Below, piece after piece: positions 1 to 6,800 of a DNA stretch of 12,039 nt. The DNA is from CALMFQ01 sp964495595 (GTDB lineage: Bacteria; Pseudomonadota; Gammaproteobacteria; Burkholderiales; SCOH01), in contig CAZBWH010000087.1 of assembly GCA_964495595.1 (NCBI GenBank), positions 1-12,039 of the forward strand. The letters are read 5' to 3'. Numbering within the stretch: the first letter of the stretch is position 1; each line of letters begins with the position of its first letter. The position numbers and the translations under genes are program-made. The notes under the pieces were generated by a model, which did no database searches, had not been told where the DNA came from, and was given only the letters and a program-made list of their open reading frames with translations.

Positions 1-54
1 AGCGACGGACTGTTAATCCGCAGGTCCCTGGTTCGAGTCCAGGTCGGGGAGCCA
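1..54 (+). tRNA. tRNA-Asn(GTT), 5' end cut off by window edge
   Basis: These 54 bases are identical to the last 54 bases of the complete tRNA-Asn gene at 120-195. They include the anticodon arm with GTT, the T-arm (GGTTCGAGTCC) and an encoded CCA end. The first 22 bases of the gene lie outside the window. It forms a tandem pair with the next gene, separated by 65 bp, and the two are probably transcribed together. Confidence 0.95.
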
Positions 55-119
55 AATCGATACTGCCAATTGGCTAGATGTTTATAGCACCATTCTGTTG
101 GCTCAGCTTAAAAACTTGT

Positions 120-195
120 TCCCTGATAGCTCAGTCGGTAGAGCGACGGACTGTTAATCCGCAGGTCCCTGGTTCGAGTCCAGGTCGGGGAGCCA
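120..195 (+). tRNA. tRNA-Asn(GTT)
   Basis: This is a 76-nt tRNA with full cloverleaf potential. The acceptor stem pairs TCCCTGA with TCGGGGA (one T-G wobble), the D-arm is AGCTCAGTCGGTAGAGC, the anticodon GTT is at 153-155, the T-arm carries GGTTCGAGTCC, and CCA is encoded. It reads asparagine codons AAC/AAU. A tandem second copy of the same gene lies immediately upstream. Its 3' end (186-197) recurs as a 12-bp direct repeat at 3713-3724, on the other side of the phage remnants, so this gene may have served as an integration target. Confidence 0.97.
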
Positions 196-197
196 AT
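186..197 (+). repeat. Candidate attachment-site copy in tRNA-Asn 3' end
   Basis: The 12-bp sequence CGGGGAGCCAAT spans the last bases of the tRNA acceptor stem, CCA and two following bases. An identical 12-bp copy lies at 3713-3724, in the same orientation, just before the first chromosomal-looking gene. Integrated elements commonly leave a direct copy of a tRNA 3' end at their far boundary. The match is short, so this remains an inference. Confidence 0.4.
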
Positions 198-213
198 CAA
201 TTCCACTCTGAAC

Positions 214-231
214 CGACACTAAGTGGTGTCG
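214..231 (+). terminator. Weak hairpin after tRNA-Asn
   Basis: CGACAC (214-219) pairs with GTGTCG (226-231) around a 6-nt loop, 18 bp after the tRNA end. No T-run follows, so it is only a candidate terminator or processing hairpin. The rest of 196-355 shows no gene I can support. Confidence 0.25.
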
Positions 232-355
232 ATTCAATACCTTATCGGGCTGGCATTCTATCTGAATATCATCGCCAATTACGATTCGATCAATAAAGCT
301 GCTGAAAAGCCCCGTTTCTTTGAAACATCTTCGCATTGTTCGATTATTTTACGAA

Positions 356-1369
356 TCATGCCGGAAGCATTCGCAATTTTGGCGTCACTGATTCCAGATT
401 TACTTCGTCGCAAGCCCCCAAACCATCAATCGCACGCTCAGCATTTTTTATCTGATCGTTTAACTCACGTAATCGGGCAGTGAGATCGGATAGGTTTGGC
501 ACATCCTTGCCGTGCAGCTCCAGGATATCGAACAGATTCTTGCGACGAGTCCGAAGATTTCCCAACTCGCGCTGCAATGCCTGCGTTCTGCCTTTTACCG
601 CCGATGCGATCTGCCCCGCCGCCTTGTGGATCTCTGCAATGGCGTCCCGGACCCGTTGCAGCGTCAAAATACGCCCCATGATGACGTCCGTCAGGTAACT
701 GTCGATCTCCCGTGCCGGGTAACGTCGGTTCTCGCAGCCCATACCCTGGAGCGCGGAACGGCAGTTGTAGTAGCTGTAGGTCTTACTACGGCCGGTGGCA
801 GTTTCTATCTGCATCGCTGCACCACACGAGGCGCAGCGCAACAGGCCTGTGAATACATAGGTTGATTTCGCGCTGCCTTTTCCGTTTCGATCACGCGATT
901 GAATCATGTTCTGGATCCGGTCGAACTCTGCAGGCGGAATGATTGCCTCGTGGCTGGGCGTCCTTACCCAGTTTTCTTCGTCTACGTCTGTACCATCGTG
1001 GCGCACCCTGCCAAACACCGTTAAACCGGCGTAAACCTCCGACTTCAGCATGTTGGCCATCTGGTTACGGCTCCATGGCTTGGCATCCCGAGTGGATCCC
1101 TGTTCGTTCAGCTGCATGGCGATCGCCTTGGCTCCAAGCCCAGACGCTGCCAGCTTGAACGCAATCCGAACCACCGTCGCATCGCCCTCCTGAATTGCCA
1201 GCCGCTTGCGCTTTCCATCCAGCACCGCCTTGTAACCGAACGGCACGCGGCCACCGTTGAAATATCCCTCCCTGGCGTTTTTCAGCATCGAACGACGGGT
1301 GTCATGCGATATGGTTCGACTCTGGTGCCATGTCCGAGCTTGGATTTTGGTAACCCAAGGCACTTCCAA
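356..1369 (-). pseudogene. Large serine recombinase remnant, catalytic domain missing
   Basis: The 337-residue reading frame matches the middle and C-terminal parts of a large serine recombinase (phage integrase/resolvase type). About residues 18-45 carry the typical linker and start of the Recombinase domain: the series DTRRSMLKNAREGYFNGG is followed by RVPFGYKA. This is followed by the DNA-binding body with GLGAKAIAMQLN and SEVYAGLTVFGRVRHDG. A zinc ribbon comes next (LLRCASCGAAM, then YYNCRSALQGMGC), and then a coiled-coil-rich tail. The roughly 140-residue N-terminal resolvase domain that holds the catalytic serine is absent: the frame is closed by a stop at 1382-1384 and the first residues (TTG start at 1369) do not look like the family. 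It should therefore be inactive. The C-terminus may also be shifted, since the neighbouring frame stays open to a stop at 279-281 (ending near IES). The identification of the family is firm; how the 5' part was lost is not visible. Confidence 0.85.
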
Positions 1370-1397
1370 TCTGGAAGGACCTTAGCCACGGCACCCC

Positions 1398-1748
1398 GTG
1401 CAAATCGACCACGTCGAATTCAACGTCTTCAAAAACCAGAACGGCGGCTGTGCTAGCGTCCAGTGGCCGTGCCCCGCCGGGGCGGGGGTGCAGGCGGTGG
1501 CAAAGTTCCTGTACGCCAAGGTGATCCGCTCCGCGCTGATTCGCGGCAAACTCAAAGCTGGCGAACTGCCGCCACTGCAAGACGGCGACGAGGCGCTGGC
1601 CAACTTCGAGCCGCAAGCCCTCAAAGTAGACGGAGCCCCCGCCCCGGAACAAATGTTCTCCCCCTTCGAACGCGAACTGATCGACCAACTACGCGACATG
1701 ACCCCGGAAATGCGCGAAGCAATGATGACGCTGGCGAAGCGCAAATAA
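1398..1748 (+). CDS. Hypothetical protein, probably phage-derived
   Basis: A 116-residue frame opens with GTG just after an in-frame stop (TAG at 1383-1385) and ends at TAA directly before two strong hairpins. I do not recognise the family. The middle (FLYAKVIRSALIRGKLKAGE) is basic and helical, the following stretch is acidic and proline-rich, and the tail (SPFERELIDQLRDMTPEM) is a predicted helix resembling C-terminal tails of some phage regulators. The N-terminus lacks a clear Shine-Dalgarno and begins close to the broken end of the serine recombinase. It may therefore be the 3' part of a longer gene cut at the same junction. It lies on the strand opposite to both phage clusters. Confidence 0.5.
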   Translation: MQIDHVEFNVFKNQNGGCASVQWPCPAGAGVQAVAKFLYAKVIRSALIRGKLKAGELPPLQDGDEALANFEPQALKVDGAPAPEQMFSPFERELIDQLRDMTPEMREAMMTLAKRK

Positions 1749-1750
1749 CA

Positions 1751-1777
1751 AAGGGCGTACCAATCTGATACGCCCTT
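1751..1777. terminator. Perfect 9-bp hairpin between convergent genes
   Basis: AAGGGCGTA (1751-1759) and TACGCCCTT (1769-1777) form a perfect stem with a 9-nt loop. It begins two bases after the stop of the plus-strand ORF. There is no clear T-run after it, so it probably works with the next hairpin. Confidence 0.55.
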
Positions 1778-1787
1778 GCCAAAGACA

Positions 1788-1814
1788 AAGGGGTCCGCAA
1801 TCTGCGGACCCCTT
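1788..1814. terminator. Bidirectional terminator, perfect 12-bp stem
   Basis: AAGGGGTCCGCA (1788-1799) and TGCGGACCCCTT (1803-1814) form a perfect 12-bp stem with a 3-nt loop, followed by CTATTTAT. It sits between a plus-strand gene ending at 1748 and a minus-strand gene ending at 1847. A two-way terminator is expected there. The A-rich upstream side (AAAGACAAAG) gives a modest U-tract in the minus direction. Confidence 0.75.
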
Positions 1815-1846
1815 CTATTTATCGTTACGTAACGGTAATCAATACT

Positions 1847-2131
1847 TCAAGCCGCCCGCATCGCCGGGTGCTCTCGCGCAATCTGCACGGTTTCAGTCAG
1901 CATCGCCACATCAAAGCCGCCAATGCCGCCATGTTCCGCCAGCAGTGCTTCGGCACGCGCATCCAGCCGCGTCAGCTCTTGCCGCTGTGCTGCTGTCAGG
2001 TCTGCCGTTGCCAGATCGGCGCGGGCATCGCGCATCAGGTTACTGTCCTGATCGTCTGGCGACCAGTGATCAAGCATCACCGAATAGTCGCGCAAGCGTG
2101 TCTCGGGTGTCGGGTGTAAACGTGTGCTCAT
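1847..2131 (-). CDS. Hypothetical 94-aa protein in phage remnant
   Basis: I choose the ATG at 2131, giving 94 residues (MSTRLHPTPETRLRDYSV...), because a GGGAG Shine-Dalgarno-like stretch lies about 10 bases before it. The frame also stays open further upstream to 2206. The protein is mostly helical and acidic, with no signal peptide, membrane segment or recognisable motif. Its start overlaps the end of the preceding ORF by 62 bases in another frame, so the two are likely translated from one message. It is the last gene of the minus-strand phage cluster and runs into the two hairpins at 1751-1814. Function unknown; an immunity partner for the gene before it is only a positional guess. Confidence 0.6.
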   Translation of the reverse strand: MSTRLHPTPETRLRDYSVMLDHWSPDDQDSNLMRDARADLATADLTAAQRQELTRLDARAEALLAEHGGIGGFDVAMLTETVQIAREHPAMRAA

Positions 2132-2450
2132 AAATCGAATCTCCCGCTTTGCGGTGGTTGTCGGCAAATCCGGGTTTGCCTGGATCTGTCTGGTAAGACG
2201 TGACAATCTGCCCTTCGTTCCCGACGATCACCACCCAGTTTCTGGCAGTCATGGCAACCATGCCGGATAGTAAGTCGCCAGTGCCGGGTATCGCCAGCGT
2301 CATTTGCGTGGCAATCGCCAGCGTATCGAATGTCAGTGCTGCCCACTCCTGTTCACTGTCGGCATGCGCCATTTTTAGGCGCTTGGCGGCGTGACGATCA
2401 AAATGGGCGGGCGATTGAAACAGGCCGCGCAGCAATGCTTCGTCCTGCAT
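2070..2450 (-). CDS. Small phage protein with possible BECR-like nuclease fold
   Basis: This 126-residue ORF starts with ATG at 2450, nine bases after the stop of the head-morphogenesis fragment, with GGCAGG close before it. The N-terminal third is helical (SPAHFDRHAAKRLK). The C-terminal half has a run of predicted beta strands, NWVVIVGNEGQIVTSYQTD, followed by a glycine-rich segment and a short helix. A strand ending in IVT-S/A-Y with a downstream loop recalls the phage Barnase/EndoU/ColicinE5/RelA-like domains that often sit next to, or fused to, MuF head proteins. That likeness is from memory and weak. Read conservatively, it is a conserved hypothetical phage protein of the packaging/head region. 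Confidence 0.55.
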   Translation of the reverse strand: MQDEALLRGLFQSPAHFDRHAAKRLKMAHADSEQEWAALTFDTLAIATQMTLAIPGTGDLLSGMVAMTARNWVVIVGNEGQIVTSYQTDPGKPGFADNHRKAGDSIYEHTFTPDTRDTLARLFGDA

Positions 2451-2459
2451 GCCTGCCGC

Positions 2460-2800
2460 TTAGAGTTCGTTCGCCTTGCCAATGAGCCGGCCAATCAGTT
2501 GTTCCGCTTTGTTGCTGTGCTCGTTTGGCATGGCCTGATTATAGCGCTGCGTGATTCGCGCAGTGGCCTGCTCCTGTGTCTCCACCCCCGCCCGATCTTC
2601 CTCTGTCACATCCTCCTCAAACACCGCCACCACATAACTCAGCGTATTCGGGTGTGCAGGCCAAGGGTTTTGGCCCGGTGGATACACGCCCTTGCCCAGG
2701 CCAAACAAGTTGGCTGTGGCGTGCACGTCGCAGATATCCGGCTCCGGATGGCGTGGCGATAGCAGGAAACGGGTGCCGACGCAGCCCGGCGTGGATTCGG
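2460..2800 (-). pseudogene. MuF/gp7-like head morphogenesis protein, C-terminal fragment
   Basis: In the frame that ends at the stop 2460-2462, the translation from about 2800 reads GAESTPGCVGTRFLLSPRHP, then EPDICDVHATANLFGLGKGV and YPPGQNPWPAHPNTLSYVV. This is the pattern of the C-terminal zinc-binding-like region of phage Mu gpF / SPP1 gp7 minor head proteins: a tryptophan or leucine strand, a D-x-C-D-x-H segment, a G-x-G-x-Y-P loop, then P-x-H-P. It ends in an acidic helical tail. No start codon with a ribosome site belongs to this piece. Upstream it runs directly into the terminase-like frame, from which it is offset. The N-terminal half of the head protein is missing, so this is a broken gene. 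The standalone ATG-less stretch at 2460-2726 is only part of it. Confidence 0.6.
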
Positions 2801-3580
2801 CGCCTGGCCTTCTTCCACAACCTTGGCCGTCATGCCCATATCGGCCAGCGATAAAGTGTTACGTGACAGAAATCCACCGAGCGGCTTCAGCAATGGATGC
2901 GCGCTGATTTCCTGCAGAATCCGCCGCTGGCCGTCGTCGTCTTCATACTTGGCCACCTGCAGCACGCCGTCCTTGTCGGTGTACCACTGCGGTTCCACGA
3001 TCTTCACGCCATCGGCAATGATGGTCTGCAGCATCTGCTGCACCACCGCCACCGTGCCGGCCTGCAGGCCTGCGAATATCTCGGTCAAGTGCTTCGGATC
3101 GCGTTGTTCAAATGCAGCATGGGCAGTCATGAATAACTGAGTCTGCCGCACACAGCACGGCTGCGTGGCGCAGTAATCACGATCGACATCACAGGTTTTG
3201 CAAAAGGCGTAGCCGTCTGGCTTGGAGGGGAAATATGTCCCTGTCTTGGCGTGCAGTCCGGTCTTCATCGCATTGAAGCGAGTCCGCATTGCCTCTTCCG
3301 GAGTCGGATGGCCTGCCAGATTGGCTGCCGTTGCCGCTTTTCCTTCCGGAGTTTTCGGCCCTGTTGACGATATCCAGGCACGCATCAACGCTCGATGCCA
3401 GCCGGCCTGTGACGTTGACTCATGGCAAATTGGGCACGGTGCGAAATAGCGATACGGATGCCAGTCACAACCGGCATCGTCATGTGTTTCTGCCGGGGTC
3501 GCGTCAAACGTCCAGCGGCACGGCCGACAGTGGAACGTGACTTCGGAAACAGGTCTGGATAAATCGCAGTTTTTGCCCAT
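2639..3580 (-). CDS. Phage small-terminase-like zinc-ribbon protein, 3' end out of frame
   Basis: From the ATG at 3580 the protein has two Cys-rich zinc-ribbon-like clusters (HCRPC ... CPIC in the first 60 residues, and FCKTC...DYC...PCC further on). Between them lies the segment STGPKTPEGKAATAANLAGH, a motif typical of small phage terminase-like DNA-packaging proteins. A helical core (LTEIFAGLQAGTVAVVQQML) and the series LLKPLGGFLSRNTLSLADMG follow. Up to about position 2800 it reads like the family. The last 50-odd residues, arginine-, alanine- and proline-rich, are not natural: the real coding signal switches there to the next frame, which encodes a head-morphogenesis fragment. A TTG at 3607 in the same frame is an alternative start; neither has a good ribosome site. 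The packaging role is inferred from family resemblance. Confidence 0.65.
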   Translation of the reverse strand: MGKNCDLSRPVSEVTFHCRPCRWTFDATPAETHDDAGCDWHPYRYFAPCPICHESTSQAGWHRALMRAWISSTGPKTPEGKAATAANLAGHPTPEEAMRTRFNAMKTGLHAKTGTYFPSKPDGYAFCKTCDVDRDYCATQPCCVRQTQLFMTAHAAFEQRDPKHLTEIFAGLQAGTVAVVQQMLQTIIADGVKIVEPQWYTDKDGVLQVAKYEDDDGQRRILQEISAHPLLKPLGGFLSRNTLSLADMGMTAKVVEEGQAPNPRRAASAPVSCYRHAIRSRISATCTPQPTCLAWARACIHRAKTLGLHTRIR

Positions 3581-3617
3581 GCTGACGATGATGCCGCCGT
3601 CCGGCAAGACAAAAACA

Positions 3618-3627
3618 GGGGGGGGGG
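3618..3627. repeat. Run of ten Gs upstream of terminase-like gene
   Basis: A 10-base G homopolymer lies 38 bp upstream of the ATG at 3580 on the minus strand (11 bp upstream of the TTG). It could be a slippage-prone tract or a base-calling/assembly artefact like the one near the N-run. The remainder of 3628-3712 shows no gene. Confidence 0.6.
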
Positions 3628-3712
3628 CGCACGACTTAGGCCGATTTTTGCCTAGATCGAGCGCAATCAGGCAGTTTTACATGTAGAATAACGGTTCGCA
3701 GTAGAGCCCTAA

Positions 3713-3724
3713 CGGGGAGCCAAT
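3713..3724 (+). repeat. Candidate distal attachment site (tRNA-Asn 3' end copy)
   Basis: CGGGGAGCCAAT is identical to the tRNA-Asn 3' end at 186-197. It is preceded at 3693-3698 by GGTTCG, which echoes the T-loop, but the spacing is five bases longer than in the real tRNA, so this is not a tRNA. Its place between the last phage-like gene and the first chromosomal gene fits an element boundary. From here to 3854 there is only AT-richer leader DNA for the next gene, with no consensus promoter that I can defend. Confidence 0.4.
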
Positions 3725-3854
3725 TTCCGGAAACGGAATCAGCCTTTCTGCGCAATGATTCATAATGATCGCTTGTGACATTCGCTCAATTGGCCTGCAA
3801 CATATTCAGCCTTTCAACTCGCTGTCTTTCCGCCAATGATTCGGATCTGCTAAC

Positions 3855-6800
3855 GTGACATCCCATATTGCGGACCCGTCTATTCAGTCATGGCTGCTTT
3901 GCTGCAATCACTGGCCGGCATGGATCGAGGACTGCTCCGGGCAGATTATTGCTTCAAATGCGGCCTTTGATGCCTGCGCATTTGACCCTTGCATTACACC
4001 ACCAACCGGCACTGAAACAAGTGGGCGTAATTTCTCCATCCTGCTCGCACACCCGACCAGCCCTCCCTCGCCGGCATGGGTCATTCGGCTGGCACACCCG
4101 GCCAACAATGGCGAAATCGCGCATTTCTGCATTGCCCTTGCCACGGATAGCGTTCATCCAATACTGGAAGTCGACGATCTGCCGATGGCCGCCGCCATCA
4201 CCACCCAGGACAGCACTTCGGTCAATCAACACTGGATTGCCTTACTCGGATACCCTGCCGACTTTTATCGGCAAAATGCCGACTGGATGGCCCAGCTGTT
4301 TGGTACCTTACCTGGAATAGGCCAGGACAAGGATTACGAAGTTCAATTGACGCTGCAAGCCATTGCAAATGGCGGCGATGTCAGGACACTAGACATCTGG
4401 CAACTCACCCGCCAACATCAGGCGATATTGCTAGCCTGCCCAGCCAGGCATGAACCAGACAGGAGGCCTCTTGTGCATCAAGGCGACAGATCAACGCTGG
4501 CACTGATCTGCGCTGGAGTAGGCGTATGGGACTGGACACTTGGCGCGGACACGGTAGCTCTGTCTCCACAATTCAACCTTCTTGCGGGACAAGAAGCACA
4601 CTGGCAGACCTGCTCATTCGATGATTTTTTGAATCTGTTTACGGAATCTCATCAGGACAGGATTGCCGACTACATTCAATCTCACTTGGTCGCCAATACC
4701 GAGATCAATATCCGCTGCCAGCTAAAATGCGGCTCGAATCGCTTGCGCTGGGTCGAAATGCGTGGAATGGTTACCCGGCCCGCATCCAATCAGGACCGCC
4801 ACCTGATTGGCACGATCCAGGACATCACCTCACACAGAGATGCCCAACAGGCCCTCACTCATACCGAGCACAAGCTCCATACGTTCAAGCAGGTGGCTCA
4901 TCTTGGACACTGGGAATGGACACCGTCAGGCAACCGGCTGGACTGGTCCGCCGAAATGTATACATTGCACCGCCTGCCTGTCGGACGACCGGATCTAGGC
5001 CTGGATCTGACTTCATTCACCGCGCTTGTCTTTCCACCAGACCAGGAAAACGTTAGACGACTACTGCATGAATCCATGTGTGAACGTGCCTACCGTTCAA
5101 TCGAATACCGGATAAGTTGCCAGGATGGCCGATTGGCCGATATCTGGTTGACTAGCTATCCGCGCATTAATTCTTCGGGAGAACTGCTCTCGCTGTATGG
5201 AACAGCCCAGGAAGTCACCGAACGCAAAAACATTGAACGGCAAATTGCCGGCGAGAAGAAGATTCTGGAATGGATCGCCAGCAATTCGTCTCTGGGTGAC
5301 ACTCTGAATGAGCTATGTAGCGTGATCGAGAACCTGCTACCGGGCGCCTTCGCCTGCATTCAGCTGATCGAACCACCTGATGACGCCTTTGTCATCGCAG
5401 CCGCCCCCAGTCTGCCAGCCGCTTTGCAACAGGCGCTTGCAGACAGGCATCTAGATCCCTACTCCGGTAGTGCCGCAGCGGCAGTCATCCTGCGAAAAAC
5501 CATCATTTCGGAAGACATCACCAGTGACCCGGTCTGGGCGTCAGTACGTTACCCCGTTCTGAACTGCGGCATGCACGCCTGCTGGGCGACACCAGTCATT
5601 TCGCGCTCAGGACAGATTGCCGGGGCACTCAGCATATTTCTCACCAGCCGTCGGCGAGCCAATCCGTTTGAATGTGGGCTGCTTGATCGAATGGCACACC
5701 TCAGTGCAATCGCAATCGATAATCATGCGGCAGAAGCCGCACTGAGGCAAAGTGAGGAGCGATGGCTTTTTGCGCTGGAAGGCAGTCGAAATGGCGTCTG
5801 GGATTGGCTGATCGAACGCAACGAAGCCTTTTACTCCGCCCAGTATGAAGCCATCCTGCAACTGCCGCCCGACGAGCATCTCGAAACACGCATCGACAGC
5901 TGGTTCGCACTGGTCCACCCGGACGATCGGATTGCAATAGAACAATCCATCTCAACCTGTCTTGCTGGCGAACAGGATGACATCAATGAGGAATTCCGGA
6001 TTCGTTGTGGAACTGGCCGCTACTTGTGGGTCATGATCCGGGGAAAAATCATGGCCCGCTCTCCGAGTGGCAATGCCATACGCATCATTGGAACATTGAC
6101 CGACATCTCTACCACCAAGCAAACGGAAAGACAGCTCAGGCTGAATGCTCAGGTGTTTGAGCATGCCGGCGAAGGAATCCTGATTACCGACCGATTCAAC
6201 CGAATTATTTCCGTTAACCAGGCCTTTACGCGAATTACGGGCTATGAACTGACTGAAGTCCTCGGTAAGACACCGGCCATCCTGTCATCCGGCAAGCATG
6301 ATGAAGTGTTCTATCAGTCGCTCTGGACAGCAGTCATGCAGCACGACTATTGGCAAGGAGAGATATGGAACAAGCGTAAAAACCGGGAGGACTACCCCGA
6401 GTGGCTGACCATCACCGCCGTTCGTCAAGCAGATGGGCAGATCAGCAACTTTATCGGCTCGTTTTCCGACCTCAGCGAACGCAAAAAGCAGGACGATCAT
6501 ATTCAGTTCCTGGCCAATTTTGACCGACTGACCCACCTGCCGAACCGATCCCTATTCCGGGACCGGGCCGAAAACGCAATTGTTGCCGCTCAACGTACCC
6601 AGACCAGGCTGGCCATCATGGTCATCAACCTTGATCGATTCAAAACCATCAATGATTCACTCGGGCACCATACCGGAGATCAATTACTGCAGGAATCAGC
6701 GGCACGTCTGTCAGCTCACATTCCCGATACGAGTACGGCCGCACGCTTGGGTAGCGACGAGTTTGCCCTGTTGCTGAGTGAAATCGAGCAGCCATCAGAC

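Noticed and set aside
78..296. 72-residue plus-strand reading frame through the tRNA
   Set aside because: It reads through the tRNA-Asn gene; the SVERRTVNPQVPGSSP-like peptide is the usual false translation of a tRNA.
1302..1744. Minus-strand frames opposite the 1398-1748 ORF
   Set aside because: They overlap better-supported genes antisense and show no family likeness; low-complexity composition explains their openness.
3693..3722. Third tRNA-like 3' half
   Set aside because: GGTTCG and GGGGAGCCA are present, but the spacing is five bases too long and no anticodon arm can be found upstream.
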